A DNA stretch of 64,000 bases from Paraburkholderia sp. D15 (GCF_029910215.1 NZ_CP110396.1:3274876-3338875), one strand, 5' to 3'. Positions 50,059-59,795 are shown, numbered from the stretch's first letter. Program-made: numbers and translations. The notes: generated by a model from the letters alone, not told the origin.

Positions 50059-50484
50059 TCAACCGTCAGCAATCGGTCGAGCGTACAACGCCGCACCGTC
50101 ATTCGATGTGCTGCGAGCCTGCACGAACAACACCGCGAAACTACCGACCAACGCAACGTTCTTCAGAAAATTGTAGAGCTGGTTATCGTATTTCGGGCCT
50201 TCCGCATTCCAGAACTGATGCGCCGACAACGCAGTCAGGAAAGTGAAGCAGGCCATGACCACGCAGACTTCGCGTAGACGCCAGCCGGAAATCAACGCGA
50301 GACCGCCGCCAATCTCCAGCAATACCGTCAGCGGCAACACAAGCTCAGGCATCGGCAAACCCAACGCGCCGAAATAGCCGAGCATGGCTTTCCAGGCCAG
50401 CAGTTTTCGCACGCCTGCAACGATGAATAGTGACGCTATCAACACACGGCTAAACAGCAAGATAACTCGATCGGTCTGTTTCAT
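50059..50484 (-). CDS. DoxX-family membrane protein
   Basis: A 141-aa inner-membrane protein with four hydrophobic segments: RVLIASLFIVAGVRKLL, MPELVLPLTVLLEIGGGLALI, VCVVMACFTFLTAL and NFLKNVALVGSFAVLFV. The short loop ending WNAEGPKYDNQLYNFLKN is characteristic of DoxX/DoxD-like proteins. Their biochemical role is unclear; many accompany catabolic or redox operons. ATG 50484 is chosen from family length. It is the last gene of the meta-cleavage operon, 31 bases behind the aldolase gene. Confidence 0.82.
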   Translation of the reverse strand: MKQTDRVILLFSRVLIASLFIVAGVRKLLAWKAMLGYFGALGLPMPELVLPLTVLLEIGGGLALISGWRLREVCVVMACFTFLTALSAHQFWNAEGPKYDNQLYNFLKNVALVGSFAVLFVQARSTSNDGAALYARPIADG

Positions 50485-50515
50485 TGAATTGTCCGGGAAA
50501 ATTGAGGGATAACAA

Positions 50516-51541
50516 TCAGGATGTGCTTCGTTCGAGCAGATCGAGCGCGACATCGACAATCATGTCTTCCTGTCCGCCGACCATCTTCCGTCTGCCCAAC
50601 TCGACGAGAATGTCCACCGTCTTGAGGCCGTGTCGGCTCGCCGCGATTTCGGCATGACGCAGAAAGCTCGAATACACACCCGCATAACCGAGCGCGAGCG
50701 TTTCGCGGTCCACGCGCACTGGACGATCCTGCAACGGACGCACGAGGTCGTCGGCAGCATCCATCAGGCCGTAAAGATCGCAACCGTGACTCCAGCCCTG
50801 ACGTTCGGCCGCTGCAATGAACACTTCGAGCGGCGCATTTCCCGCGCCGGCGCCCATTCCCGCAAGACTTGCATCGATGCGGTCGCAGCCCTCTTCCACC
50901 GCCACCAGCGAATTCGCGACACCGAGACTCAGGTTGTGATGCGCATGCATGCCGGTTTCCGTTTCCGGCTTGAGCGTGTCCTTGAACGCGCGAAACCGGT
51001 CGCGCACCTCCTGCATGCCGAGCGCCCCGCCCGAATCGACCACATAGACACAGGTCGCGCCGTAACTCTCCATAAGCTTCGCCTGTTCGGCGAGTTTGTG
51101 CGGGGCGATCATGTGACTCATCATCAGAAAGCCGACCGTGTCCATGCCGAGTTCGCGCGCGAACTCCAGATGCTGGCGAGCGATGTCCGCTTCACTGCAG
51201 TGCGTGGCGATCCGTACGACGCGAGCACCCGCGTCGTAGGCGTGACGCAGATCGTGCGTCGTGCCGATGCCTGGAATCAGCAGCGTGGCGATCTTTGCGC
51301 GGCTCACACTCTCCGCCGCGGCGGCAATCCATTCGACGTCGCTGTGCGCACCGAAGCCGTAATTGAAGCTCGAGCCTTCGATGCCATCGCCGTGCGCCAC
51401 TTCGATACTGTCGACGCCCGCGCGATCCAGCGCCGACGCGATCGCCTTCACGTTGGCCACGCTGTACTGATGCCGGACCGCATGACTGCCGTCACGTAGC
51501 GTCACGTCCGAGATGTAGAGTTTCTTATTCGTGGTGTTCAT
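50516..51541 (-). CDS. dmpG: 4-hydroxy-2-oxovalerate aldolase
   Basis: A 341-aa DRE-TIM aldolase that splits 4-hydroxy-2-oxovalerate into pyruvate and acetaldehyde, the last carbon-cleaving step of the meta pathway. The N-terminal [18 protein letters not shown] carries the Arg/Asp metal-site residues. [14 protein letters not shown] supplies the two histidine ligands, and [11 protein letters not shown] is conserved. DmpG/BphI enzymes form a channelled complex with the acylating acetaldehyde dehydrogenase, encoded here immediately upstream with no intergenic base. Length matches the family (about 340-345). Confidence 0.95.
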   Translation of the reverse strand: MNTTNKKLYISDVTLRDGSHAVRHQYSVANVKAIASALDRAGVDSIEVAHGDGIEGSSFNYGFGAHSDVEWIAAAAESVSRAKIATLLIPGIGTTHDLRHAYDAGARVVRIATHCSEADIARQHLEFARELGMDTVGFLMMSHMIAPHKLAEQAKLMESYGATCVYVVDSGGALGMQEVRDRFRAFKDTLKPETETGMHAHHNLSLGVANSLVAVEEGCDRIDASLAGMGAGAGNAPLEVFIAAAERQGWSHGCDLYGLMDAADDLVRPLQDRPVRVDRETLALGYAGVYSSFLRHAEIAASRHGLKTVDILVELGRRKMVGGQEDMIVDVALDLLERSTS

Positions 51542-52507
51542 TTAAACAGTCTCCTTGTGGCCTCGCGCAACACCGGCCGCGAGACGGCGGCGCGCCATCA
51601 TGTCGCCACACGCGAGCGCCGCCGAAGTCATGATGTCGAGATTGCCCGCGTAGGAAGGCAGATAGTGCGCGGCGCCCTCCACTTCGAGAAACACCGAGAC
51701 CTTCAATCCGTGTCGTGGACCGAGGCCGGGTATGTTGAGCGGCGTCTCTGGCGGAACCGGTTCGAACTGCACTTTCTGTTTAAGACGGTAACCGGGCACA
51801 TACGCTTGCACACGGTCGACCATCTTCACGATACTTTCTTCGATGGCATGCATGTCGGCCGCCTCGCACAACACGAATACCGTGTCGCGCATGATCAACG
51901 GCGGTTCGGCCGGATTGAGCACGATGATCGCCTTGCCTCGCGTTGCGCCGCCCAGCTTTTCGATCGCATGGCGCGTGGTCTCGGTGAATTCGTCTATGTT
52001 GGCGCGCGTGCCGGGTCCCGCCGACCGGCTCGAAATTGCCGCGACAATTTCCGCGTAATGAACCTTCGCGACACTGGACACCGCCGCGACGATCGGAATC
52101 GTCGCCTGGCCGCCGCAGGTCACCATGTTCATGTTGGCCGCGTTCTCGGCCTCCAGATTGATCGCGGGAATCACGTACGGGCCGATCGCGGCGGGCGTCA
52201 GATCGATCACCTGAACGCCGTGCGCCTGCAGGACCTCGTCATGACGCCGATGCGCGCTCGCGGACGTGGCGTCGAACACGATGTCGATGTCCTTGAACAC
52301 GTCGAGCTTCAGCAGCCCATCGAGCCCTTCGGCGGTCGTCGCCACGCCCAACCGCTGCGCGCGCGCCAGGCCATCCGATTGCGGATCGACACCGACCATC
52401 GCGCCCATTTCCAGATGCCTGCCGTTGCGCATGACCTTGATCATCAAGTCCGTGCCAATATTTCCCGGCCCAATGATCGCCACCTTCACCTTGTCGTTCA
52501 TGTCCAT
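51542..52507 (-). CDS. dmpF: Acetaldehyde dehydrogenase (acylating)
   Basis: A 321-aa enzyme oxidising acetaldehyde to acetyl-CoA with NAD and CoA. The Rossmann start [15 protein letters not shown], the catalytic cysteine in [13 protein letters not shown], and [21 protein letters not shown] are diagnostic of DmpF/BphJ. Start choice is uncertain: 52507 gives a family-like length, an ATG two codons later is possible, and an upstream ATG at 52546 would extend it by 13 codons and lie 4 bases from the preceding stop. It ends directly against the aldolase ATG, as expected for the channelling pair. Confidence 0.93.
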   Translation of the reverse strand: MDMNDKVKVAIIGPGNIGTDLMIKVMRNGRHLEMGAMVGVDPQSDGLARAQRLGVATTAEGLDGLLKLDVFKDIDIVFDATSASAHRRHDEVLQAHGVQVIDLTPAAIGPYVIPAINLEAENAANMNMVTCGGQATIPIVAAVSSVAKVHYAEIVAAISSRSAGPGTRANIDEFTETTRHAIEKLGGATRGKAIIVLNPAEPPLIMRDTVFVLCEAADMHAIEESIVKMVDRVQAYVPGYRLKQKVQFEPVPPETPLNIPGLGPRHGLKVSVFLEVEGAAHYLPSYAGNLDIMTSAALACGDMMARRRLAAGVARGHKETV

Positions 52508-52550
52508 TCCAGAGTCGCGTTTCAGATAATCTTCGTCGGTAGGCATCGCG

Positions 52551-53318
52551 TCATGCCTTCACGTGAAAGCCGGCACGACCGAGTCTTTCCATCTCGACCG
52601 AAACATGCTGGCCGGGCTTGATCCATTCGGCCGGCGTGGCGCCGCCCGCCATCACGATCCAGCCTGCCTGCAACGGCTCGCCGGCCTGCGCCGACAAACG
52701 CGCGGCCGCGACCAGCGAGCGCAGCGGATGGCCAAGCAACGCAGCGGTCGAGCCGACCTGCACGACGCGTCCGTCGATCGTGACGGTGAGGCCGAGATTG
52801 GCGAAATCGATACCCGGATCGCACCACGGTCCGATCACGAATCCACTCGACGATGCGTTGTCCGCGATCACCTCGGGCAGCGTGAACTTGAAGTCCTTGT
52901 AGCGCGAGTCGATGATTTCCAGCGCGGGTGCAATGGCTTCGACGGCGGCGAGCGCTTGCGGGCCCGTGACGTCGCCGGCAAGCGGGCGCTTCAGCACGAA
53001 CGCGATTTCCGGCTCCACACGCGGATGGACGTAGCGCGAAAAGTCGATTGCCGTGCCCTCCTCGACCTGCATGCCGTCGGTAAGGCGCCCCCAGATCACA
53101 TCGGAGAGGCCCATCTGAATCATTTTCGCGCGGCTCGTGAAGCCCATTTTCACGCCGACCCGCCACTCGCCGCGTGCGATGCGCCGCTCCACCGAGGCAG
53201 CCTGGATCGCATAAGCGTGTTCGAGCGACAGACGGCTTTCCAGATCGAACTGGGACACTTCGGTTGCATGGTGCGCGGCCTCGTCGAGCAGCGTCGCGTA
53301 TTCGATAATCTGGCTCAT
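52551..53318 (-). CDS. dmpH: 4-oxalocrotonate (2-oxo-3-hexenedioate) decarboxylase
   Basis: A 255-aa member of the hydratase/decarboxylase fold. [21 protein letters not shown] matches the DmpH form of the conserved loop, against the [11 protein letters not shown] form in the neighbouring hydratase. [13 protein letters not shown] supplies the acidic metal ligands, [11 protein letters not shown] and [12 protein letters not shown] follow. It converts 2-oxo-3-hexenedioate to 2-oxopent-4-enoate and normally forms a complex with the hydratase. The start overlaps the hydratase stop by 4 bases. Confidence 0.9.
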   Translation of the reverse strand: MSQIIEYATLLDEAAHHATEVSQFDLESRLSLEHAYAIQAASVERRIARGEWRVGVKMGFTSRAKMIQMGLSDVIWGRLTDGMQVEEGTAIDFSRYVHPRVEPEIAFVLKRPLAGDVTGPQALAAVEAIAPALEIIDSRYKDFKFTLPEVIADNASSSGFVIGPWCDPGIDFANLGLTVTIDGRVVQVGSTAALLGHPLRSLVAAARLSAQAGEPLQAGWIVMAGGATPAEWIKPGQHVSVEMERLGRAGFHVKA

Positions 53319-54133
53319 TGACGTGCCTCGCCCGCATGGTGTGATGAATCGGCCTCGAATACCGCTCGCACCGAACCCAGACCGTTGATGCGCGTTTCGA
53401 AGATGTCGCCCGGTTTGACCGCCGCCATGGGCCCGAGCGCGCCGGATAGCACCAGGTCGCCCGCCTTGAGCGGCGTACCCAGCGCGGCCATGGTGCGGGC
53501 GAGCCACACCACCGCATTGACCGGGTGACCGAGGCAGGCCGCGCCCGCGCCAACCGAGACCGGCTCGCCGCGCAACTCCATCACCATGCCGCACAAGCGC
53601 AGGTCCAATTCGGACAGCTTGCGCGGCGTATTGCCGAGCACATACGCCGACGACGACGCGTTATCGGCAATCGTGTCGGTAATGCGGATATTCCAGTCCG
53701 CAATCCGGCTGCCGACGATTTCCAGCGCGGGCAACGCGTATTCGATTGCGTTCAGCACGTCGATCTGGCCGGGATTCGGGACGTCGATATCGCGGCCGAT
53801 CACGAATGCCACTTCCGCTTCGATCTTCGGTTGCGTGAGAATGGAAACAGGCACGGGTTCGCCATCGCCGTAACCCATGTCGTCGAACAGCATGCCGAAA
53901 TCCGGCTGCGCGACGCCAAGTTGCTTCTGCACCGCCACCGAGGTCAAGCCGATCTTGCAGCCGACGAGGCGCCGTCCCTCAGCCAGCCGGCGTTCGGTAT
54001 TGACACGCTGAATCGCGTAGGCGTCTTCAATGCGGAGTTGCGGATACGTTTCGCGCAAGGGGGCGATGTAGCGTCCGCTGCGAGCCGCTTCGGCCAATGC
54101 ATTCGCGGCACGTTCGATCAGTTCGGACGTCAT
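53315..54133 (-). CDS. dmpE: 2-oxopent-4-enoate hydratase
   Basis: A 272-aa hydratase adding water to 2-oxopent-4-enoate to give 4-hydroxy-2-oxovalerate. Diagnostic segments are [41 protein letters not shown] (metal-binding acids), [13 protein letters not shown] and [16 protein letters not shown]. The ATG overlaps the tautomerase stop by 4 bases, and its stop overlaps the decarboxylase start likewise. It is paralogous to that next gene (same fold, about the same length), the usual DmpE-DmpH pairing. Confidence 0.92.
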   Translation of the reverse strand: MTSELIERAANALAEAARSGRYIAPLRETYPQLRIEDAYAIQRVNTERRLAEGRRLVGCKIGLTSVAVQKQLGVAQPDFGMLFDDMGYGDGEPVPVSILTQPKIEAEVAFVIGRDIDVPNPGQIDVLNAIEYALPALEIVGSRIADWNIRITDTIADNASSSAYVLGNTPRKLSELDLRLCGMVMELRGEPVSVGAGAACLGHPVNAVVWLARTMAALGTPLKAGDLVLSGALGPMAAVKPGDIFETRINGLGSVRAVFEADSSHHAGEARQ

Positions 54134-54342
54134 TTCGCTTTTTCTCCCGCGACAGCGACGAGTTCGTCCCTGGTCTGGTCGCCGATGGCCCAATGCGTGG
54201 CCCGCGTTTCCGTCGCGACCACCCGAATACTGCCGAGCGGTGCGTTCAGCGTTTCATGCACGGCGCGCGCGACGGCTTTCACGCAAGCTTTGACGGTCGC
54301 GTCGTCGCGCCCTTCGAGAAGGGTGATATGAACGATTGGCAT
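54130..54342 (-). CDS. dmpI: 4-oxalocrotonate tautomerase
   Basis: A 70-aa tautomerase. After Met removal the N-terminal proline ([12 protein letters not shown]) is the catalytic base. A second arginine in the RATHWAIG region corresponds to the substrate-binding positions. The length is slightly above the classical 62-residue enzymes. It ketonises 2-hydroxymuconate for the decarboxylase downstream. It lies 85 bases after the semialdehyde dehydrogenase gene and overlaps the hydratase start by 4 bases. Confidence 0.9.
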   Translation of the reverse strand: MPIVHITLLEGRDDATVKACVKAVARAVHETLNAPLGSIRVVATETRATHWAIGDQTRDELVAVAGEKAK

Positions 54343-54427
54343 GGTTTTCCTGTGCGCGTGATGTCTTGCGCGTTGGTGGATGACTGATTCGGCGTGGTGA
54401 AAAAATCCGGCGTGGTGGTTGTCACGC

Positions 54428-55897
54428 TCAGAGCTTCACGCACACGTTGCGCAGTTCGGTGTAGAACTCCATCGAATGAACCCCGCCCTCACGTCCGATC
54501 CCGGATGCCTTCGAACCGCCGAACGGTGTGCGCAGATCGCGGAGGAACCACGAATTGATCCAGCACAGTCCCACGTCGATCGCGGCGGCAAGCCGATGCG
54601 CCGTGCCGATATTGCTGGTCCAGACCGACGTGCAGAGTCCATATTCGCTGGCATTGGCGAGCGCGATCGCTTCTTCCTCGGTGTCGAAGGGCGCGATATG
54701 ACAGCATGGCCCGAAGATTTCGTCCTTGATGACGGTCGAGTCGTCACGCAACCCGGTCCAGATGGTCGGTTCGATCCACGCACCTTCGCGTAACTGACGT
54801 GGCACGTCGGGCACGCCGCCGCCCGTCACGATGGTTGCGCCGTCTTCCTTTGCCCGCGCGTAATACGACAGCACCTTGCTCTGATGCTGTTTCGAAATCA
54901 GTGGACCGAAATTGATACCGTCCGCGTGAGGATCGCCAGGGCGCAGTGCTTCGGCGCGCGTCTTCAGCGCGGCAACGAAGCGCTCGAACAACGGCCGCTG
55001 CACGTAGACGCGTTCGGTGCCGAGACACACCTGCCCGGTATTGGCGAATGCCGACCGCGCGACGCCTTCGACCGCCTTGTCGAAATCGCAATCGGCAAAG
55101 ACCAGCGCCGCGTTCTTTCCGCCGAGTTCGAACGACACCGGCCGCGTGCCTTGCGCGGCCGCGCGCATGATCGCTTCGCCAGTACGCGTTTCCCCCGTGA
55201 AGGTGATGGCCTGCACATGCGGATGCGTGGTGAGAAACTCTCCCGCCGAATCGGGTCCAAAACCATGCACGACGTTGTACACGCCGGCCGGAACACCCGC
55301 TTCGTTCATGACCTCGCCAAGTAACGTGGCGGTGCCGGGCGTTTCTTCCGACGGCTTGACGATCACCGTATTGCCGCACGCAAGCGCCGGACCGACCTTC
55401 CATGTCATCAGCAATAGCGGCAAATTCCACGGGCAGATCACGCCGACCACACCGCGCGGCACGCGGATCGCGTAGTTGAGTGCACGACCGCCATCCGGCG
55501 TGGTCATCTCGAACGACTCGCCCGGTACGTTCTTGACGACGTCGGCAAAGATACGAAAATTCGCCGCGCCGCGCGGAATGTCGAGATGACTCGCGAGCGA
55601 TACCGGCTTGCCGGTATCGGCAATCTCGGCAGCCAGAAAATCGTCGAAGCGTTTGTCGATGCCGTCGGCGACCGCATGAAGCAGTTCGACGCGGTCCTCC
55701 ACGCTAAAACGTCCCCATGGACCAGCCAGCGCGTCGCGCGCGGCCCGCACGGCCGCGTCCACCTCCGCGGCGCCCGCTTCGTGGACGCGGCCGATCAGGC
55801 TGCCGTTCACCGGATTGATGTTGTCGAATTGGCGGTCGGTCGAAACCCATTGTCCGCCGATGAAATTTTGAAACGATGCGGTATCTCGCTGATTCAT
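54428..55897 (-). CDS. dmpC: 2-hydroxymuconic semialdehyde dehydrogenase
   Basis: A 489-aa NAD-dependent aldehyde dehydrogenase. General base E257 (VSFELGGKNAALVF) and catalytic C291 (NTGQVCLGTERVYV) are in place, along with ICPWNLPLLLMTWKVGPALA and the C-terminal SGIGREGGVHSMEFYTE typical of the DmpC/XylG/AmnC group. It oxidises 2-hydroxymuconic semialdehyde to 2-hydroxymuconate and so commits the pathway to the 4-oxalocrotonate branch; no ring-fission hydrolase (DmpD) is present. ATG 55897 is chosen by family alignment; it lies 20 bases after the decarboxylase-like gene. Confidence 0.92.
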   Translation of the reverse strand: MNQRDTASFQNFIGGQWVSTDRQFDNINPVNGSLIGRVHEAGAAEVDAAVRAARDALAGPWGRFSVEDRVELLHAVADGIDKRFDDFLAAEIADTGKPVSLASHLDIPRGAANFRIFADVVKNVPGESFEMTTPDGGRALNYAIRVPRGVVGVICPWNLPLLLMTWKVGPALACGNTVIVKPSEETPGTATLLGEVMNEAGVPAGVYNVVHGFGPDSAGEFLTTHPHVQAITFTGETRTGEAIMRAAAQGTRPVSFELGGKNAALVFADCDFDKAVEGVARSAFANTGQVCLGTERVYVQRPLFERFVAALKTRAEALRPGDPHADGINFGPLISKQHQSKVLSYYARAKEDGATIVTGGGVPDVPRQLREGAWIEPTIWTGLRDDSTVIKDEIFGPCCHIAPFDTEEEAIALANASEYGLCTSVWTSNIGTAHRLAAAIDVGLCWINSWFLRDLRTPFGGSKASGIGREGGVHSMEFYTELRNVCVKL

Positions 55898-55917
55898 ATC
55901 GATGTCTTTCAGTAAAG

Positions 55918-56619
55918 TCACAATTCGGGGTCGCCTGCGCTCAGGTATTCCCACATCCGTTCGATGATTCGCCCGGAGCGGGTGGCACGCTGACTGGCTG
56001 CGTCGACCGGCACCACGCCCGTGGTTCGATCGAGCCCGCTTGCCAGCACATCGAGTTCGACGCGCGCCGCGTCTTCCAGATACCAGGTCAGTACGACGAG
56101 TTCCTCGAGCGATCCGGCCGCGGTAACCGTGCCGTTGCCTCGCATCACCACGCCGGAGGCGGTGCCCATCGTCTCGATCACTGCACGGGCCTGGGCCTCG
56201 GAACGGATCAGTTGCGGGTCGTCCCAAAGCGGCACGCCGGGCGCGAAATAGCAGCCGAATCCGTGGCGCGCTTTCGGCGTCAGGCCGAGCGTGGAAAGCG
56301 ACATCAGCTTCGGCGGCATGGTCCGGGCGACTGCGCGGATTTCGGGGCGCGCCCGGTAAATCTGCTGATGCAACCGCACTTCGCCGAGCACGCCGTCGGG
56401 TAGTTCGCCGTCGACGGGCACCACGACTCCCGACTCGCCCACCGCGATCAAGCCCATGGGTCTTGCGGCACACACGAGGAATCTCGCGGCGTCGAGCCGC
56501 ACGCTGCAATGGCCGTAGGCGTGAACCAGGCCGGCACGCGCCAGCGCACGAGCTGCGACACGCACGTGCCGATCCGCCTTCTGGAAGGCCAGATCATCAA
56601 TCGCAGTGTCGAGCTTCAT
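55918..56619 (-). CDS. Class II aldolase-like decarboxylase (2-hydroxy-3-carboxymuconic semialdehyde decarboxylase type)
   Basis: A 233-aa class II aldolase/adducin-fold protein. AYGHCSVRLDAARFLVC matches the N-terminal core. Where metal-dependent aldolases have the H-x-H pair, this protein reads AVARTMPPKLMSLSTLG, and the third ligand position reads VMRGNGTVTAAGSLEEL, so the usual zinc histidines appear absent. Cumate CmtD and the 2,3-dihydroxybenzoate-pathway decarboxylase belong to this fold and remove the carboxyl left after 3,4-cleavage. Its position right behind the extradiol dioxygenase (4-base overlap) and before the semialdehyde dehydrogenase fits exactly that step. Confidence 0.75.
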   Translation of the reverse strand: MKLDTAIDDLAFQKADRHVRVAARALARAGLVHAYGHCSVRLDAARFLVCAARPMGLIAVGESGVVVPVDGELPDGVLGEVRLHQQIYRARPEIRAVARTMPPKLMSLSTLGLTPKARHGFGCYFAPGVPLWDDPQLIRSEAQARAVIETMGTASGVVMRGNGTVTAAGSLEELVVLTWYLEDAARVELDVLASGLDRTTGVVPVDAASQRATRSGRIIERMWEYLSAGDPEL

Positions 56620-57479
56620 ACGGAAAACTCGGCGATGTCGGGTTTCGCCCCCCACGTGCAGAAGCCTTCAGGGCCGAAAGGAAACTGACGAGGCACGTGC
56701 GTGGTTTCTTCTTCCGGATGAATCATTCGGACACCCGTGGAGTATTCGTAGATCATGCCGTCCGGTCCCGCGAAGTACAGAAACATCGCGTTGGAAGTCG
56801 GGTGACGTCCCGGTCCGAAACGGATCGGCACGCGCTGTTCCAGGAGGAAGTAATACGAGCGCATCAGATCGTCGATACTGCCGACCTGGAAATTGACGTG
56901 CTGGACACCGGGATATTCGGAAGGGAATAACGCGATCTTGTGGTGAACTTCGTCGATACGCAGAAGCGGCGCATCGCCGATGCGGTCCGACACTCGGGCG
57001 TTACACACCGTGGTCCAGAATGCTTCGTCGCGGATCGGATTGGTGGTCCGCAAACCGACATGGCTGAACGCGTCGATGCCTGCGTCGCGGGTACCGTGAT
57101 ATCGCCGGCTGCTCGCCTGCGGCCTCAGAACGAGCTCGATCCGGTTGCCGGATGGGTCGTGAAAAACGATGTGGTCGAACACGCGCCGCTCTTCGTTCTC
57201 ATCCGCCGTGCCACGACGCACGTCCATGTGAAGCGCTTCGAGTTGGGCCGCGGCTGCGTCGAGTTGTGCCGGACTGGTGACCTCGAACGCGACCGTATGA
57301 TCCTGGGGATCCCCGTCGAAATAACATACCGAGTGATCGCGGCTGTCGCTGCGAAAATACACGCGGCCGTTTTCGCGGCGCACGAGTTGAAGTCCGAGGA
57401 TGGTTTGGGCGTAGCGCGACGCTCCCTCGATGTCGCGCGTGCCAAGTCTCACGTAGCGAATGTCATGCAGATTGATCAC
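56616..57479 (-). CDS. Extradiol ring-cleavage dioxygenase (VOC fold; 2,3-dihydroxybenzoate 3,4-dioxygenase candidate)
   Basis: A 287-aa two-domain vicinal-oxygen-chelate dioxygenase. Fe(II) ligands are H140 (AFSHVGLRT), H194 (VQHVNFQV) and E245 (MIYEYSTG), all in the C-terminal domain as in catechol 2,3-dioxygenases. It starts with GTG at 57479, supported by GGAGAC five bases upstream and conserved in the duplicated copy at 61498. It opens the meta-cleavage operon. The coupled decarboxylase gene implies that its ring-fission product carries an extra carboxyl, so a carboxylated catechol (2,3-dihydroxybenzoate or an alkyl analogue such as dihydroxycumate) is the likeliest substrate. Simple catechol cleavage is the alternative. 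Confidence 0.87.
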   Translation of the reverse strand: MINLHDIRYVRLGTRDIEGASRYAQTILGLQLVRRENGRVYFRSDSRDHSVCYFDGDPQDHTVAFEVTSPAQLDAAAAQLEALHMDVRRGTADENEERRVFDHIVFHDPSGNRIELVLRPQASSRRYHGTRDAGIDAFSHVGLRTTNPIRDEAFWTTVCNARVSDRIGDAPLLRIDEVHHKIALFPSEYPGVQHVNFQVGSIDDLMRSYYFLLEQRVPIRFGPGRHPTSNAMFLYFAGPDGMIYEYSTGVRMIHPEEETTHVPRQFPFGPEGFCTWGAKPDIAEFSV

Positions 57480-57484
57480 CGGCT

Positions 57485-57601
57485 GTCTCCGATTGAATCT
57501 TCCGTTCTTGCCCTGCGGGGCTAAGCTGTGTCGAAAGATTAGTCGGCGGCCTGCTATGACGCTAACGAATTATGTGAATTTCAGATATTTACGCCGTGAA
57601 T
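57485..57601 (-). promoter_or_regulatory. Promoter region of the meta-cleavage operon (copy R1 of a duplicated block)
   Basis: This 117-base block fills the gap between the LysR stop and the dioxygenase GTG. It aligns without gaps to 61503-61619 at 90 of 117 positions (hand count). The best-kept parts are the ribosome site (complement of GTCTCCGATTGAAT) and AATTCACATAATTCGTT on the minus strand, an AATT-flanked candidate regulator site. Leftward promoter elements must lie here. Confidence 0.75.
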
Positions 57602-58540
57602 TCAACTACGCGGTCTGGCTGCCTCGGCATCGTGAAACAGCGAGAAAATCCGCGTGCGTAGCCATTGATGTCCCGCGTCGTGCTGGTAACGTTCGTGCCA
57701 GATTTCCGCGATGTCGAAAGACGGCGTATCGAATGGCAGCGCAAACGTGCTTAACGCCGATGACGCCTGAAGCGCATCGGCGAGCCGGCTCGGCACGCAA
57801 ATGAGTAGATCGCTGGCGGCGATCAGTGCGGATAGCCCCATCGAATGCGCGAGATGCACACTGACCTGCCGCGGCTTGCCCTGTTGTTCGAACAGTCGCT
57901 CGACGGCGTTCTCGAATACCGCGTGGCTCCCGGCCGTCGGTGTATAGACCGCGTGAGCGGCATCGAGAAAGCGCTTGAGCGTGAGCTTCGAATGGATGGT
58001 GGGATGTTCGCGCCGAACCATCGCGACATAGTGCTCGCGAAACAGGCGTCGCTCGTGAAAGCCGCTGCTGAAATTCATGAACAGTCCGATAGCGAGGTCG
58101 ATACCGCTGATCGCCATGGCCTGCTGCGCTTCTTTCTGCGTCGTCTCGACGGTCACGATCTTCAGGTTGGGCGCGCTCACGGCCAGGTCCGCCATCAGGC
58201 GTGGAATGAACACCATCTGGCCAATATCGCTCACGTAGATGTGAAACGTGCGGTCGGATGTCGATGGATCGAAACTGCTTTTCGTTTCGACGGCGTCACG
58301 GATCGTCGACAGGCCGTCGCTGATCGGACGTGCAAGCGTTTGCGCGAACTCGGTCGGCAGCATGCCGTCCGACGTCTTGACGAAGAGCGGATCGTCGAAG
58401 GCGGTGCGTAGACGCTTGAGTGCGTTGCTGACCGCTGACTGCGTCAGACGTAATTCTTCCGCGGCGCGCGTGGTACTGCGTGTGCGCAGCAATGCGTCGA
58501 AAACGGGGAGAAGGTTCAGGTCGAGATTGCGTAGGTTCAC
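57602..58540 (-). CDS. LysR-family regulator of the meta-cleavage operon (NahR/DntR-like)
   Basis: A 312-aa LysR-type regulator with wHTH LDLNLLPVFDALLRTRSTTRAAEELRLTQSAVSNALKRLR (about 7-46), DDPLFVKTSDGMLPT, and an effector domain of the NahR/NodD/LinR subgroup, which responds to aromatic acids such as salicylate. It lies immediately upstream of the dioxygenase gene in the same direction, with only the conserved 117-base block between. It is therefore likely to bind that block, and also its duplicate near the MFS gene, to coordinate catabolism and uptake. Direct evidence for binding is lacking. Confidence 0.87.
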   Translation of the reverse strand: MNLRNLDLNLLPVFDALLRTRSTTRAAEELRLTQSAVSNALKRLRTAFDDPLFVKTSDGMLPTEFAQTLARPISDGLSTIRDAVETKSSFDPSTSDRTFHIYVSDIGQMVFIPRLMADLAVSAPNLKIVTVETTQKEAQQAMAISGIDLAIGLFMNFSSGFHERRLFREHYVAMVRREHPTIHSKLTLKRFLDAAHAVYTPTAGSHAVFENAVERLFEQQGKPRQVSVHLAHSMGLSALIAASDLLICVPSRLADALQASSALSTFALPFDTPSFDIAEIWHERYQHDAGHQWLRTRIFSLFHDAEAARPRS

Positions 58541-58658
58541 GGCGTCTCCTCGAGCGTGCCCGCTCGGCAGTCTTACTGTCGGCTGGCATTATCACATTGC
58601 CGGCGCGGTGACACGCAGCGCGCCGGCATGATGCGGCTCGAAGACGGCAAGTCGTCGC

Positions 58659-59795
58659 CTAGAACAGATGCCGGATACCCACCATCATTCCAAGTTGCCC
58701 CATGCCCTGCCCCGGCGTCGTTCCGCCACCGCCCTGACTGATGGTGTAGGCGGCATGCGCACTGTTGAAGAGATAACCACCCTGCAGGTAAACCGCCGTG
58801 GCCTTCGATAACAGGTAGGTCGTACGGGCCATGGCCAACGTGCCTCGCGTATCGTGCTCGGCGTTGACGATGCGGTAGACGCCGCCCTCCACGGGCAGTT
58901 GCGGCAGCACGTAATACGAAGCGGTCAGGTAAAACATATCGGACTTCACTGCCGGCGTCGGCGTTTGCGTCGAAACACGCCGGCCGAGCCAGCCGCCGCC
59001 CAACTTGACCGGCCCGATATTCGCGTAGCCATTCAGTTGTTCGCGCACGTCTTTGGCCGCGGGTGACGTGAATGCCGCGGGTGCAACGCCGTCGAAGAAA
59101 TTCGTTGCGGCAAGCGCACCGCCACGTTGCTCGTCGTAAGCCGCGGCGACACCGAAGCTCGATGTATCGTATCGAAGCAGAGCCGACCATTGCCGGCACT
59201 GAACGAAGCTGCCCGCCACGGAGCCCGCGCAGGTACCCTGCCCCGGCGAGTTGCCCGTCCCCGCCGAGTCACGACCGAACGAATAAGTCAGTCCCGCCGT
59301 CACGCCCCGGTAAACACCCTTCCACGCGAACGTATTGTCGCTGCGTGCATTCGGGACGTACGTGTCGAGCGAGCCCAGACCACTGTAGATGTCCGGCCCC
59401 AGCAGATCGGAATCCAGCGACGCCCAGTAGGTCATCGTGTACTGGCGCCCGAACGTCAGCGTGCCGAAGGGCCCTTTGAATCCGACCCACGCCTGACGCC
59501 CGAACAGACGCCCGCCCTGATTCGACGTGCCTGATGTCACGTTAAAACCGCTCTCTACATCGAAAATCGCCGCAAGGCCGCCGCCAAGATCCTCCGTCCC
59601 GCGCAAGCCCCATCGCGACGGCAACTCGCCGGTAACGGCCGGAATTCGAACCACACGATCGCCGGTCTTGTTCGCATGGGTAACGAGTTCGACACCAGTA
59701 TCCACGATCCCGTATAACGTCACGCTGCTTTGCGCAAAACCAGTGGAACAGCAAGCGCTCGCCAACGTGATTAAAACCACCTGTTTTGCCTTCAT
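58659..59795 (-). CDS. OmpC-family outer-membrane porin (Burkholderiales type)
   Basis: A 378-aa trimeric porin homologue. The signal peptide MKAKQVVLITLASACCSTGFA is followed by the family start QSSVTLYGIVDTGVELV. SRWGLRGTEDLGGGLAAIFDVESGF, RLFGRQAWVGFKGPFGTLTFGRQY (constriction-loop side) and the C-terminal phenylalanine of GIRHLF, needed for outer-membrane assembly, are present. It probably admits aromatic acids. It is transcribed in the same direction as the MFS importer 61 bases upstream, so outer- and inner-membrane uptake are likely co-expressed. Confidence 0.92.
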   Translation of the reverse strand: MKAKQVVLITLASACCSTGFAQSSVTLYGIVDTGVELVTHANKTGDRVVRIPAVTGELPSRWGLRGTEDLGGGLAAIFDVESGFNVTSGTSNQGGRLFGRQAWVGFKGPFGTLTFGRQYTMTYWASLDSDLLGPDIYSGLGSLDTYVPNARSDNTFAWKGVYRGVTAGLTYSFGRDSAGTGNSPGQGTCAGSVAGSFVQCRQWSALLRYDTSSFGVAAAYDEQRGGALAATNFFDGVAPAAFTSPAAKDVREQLNGYANIGPVKLGGGWLGRRVSTQTPTPAVKSDMFYLTASYYVLPQLPVEGGVYRIVNAEHDTRGTLAMARTTYLLSKATAVYLQGGYLFNSAHAAYTISQGGGGTTPGQGMGQLGMMVGIRHLF

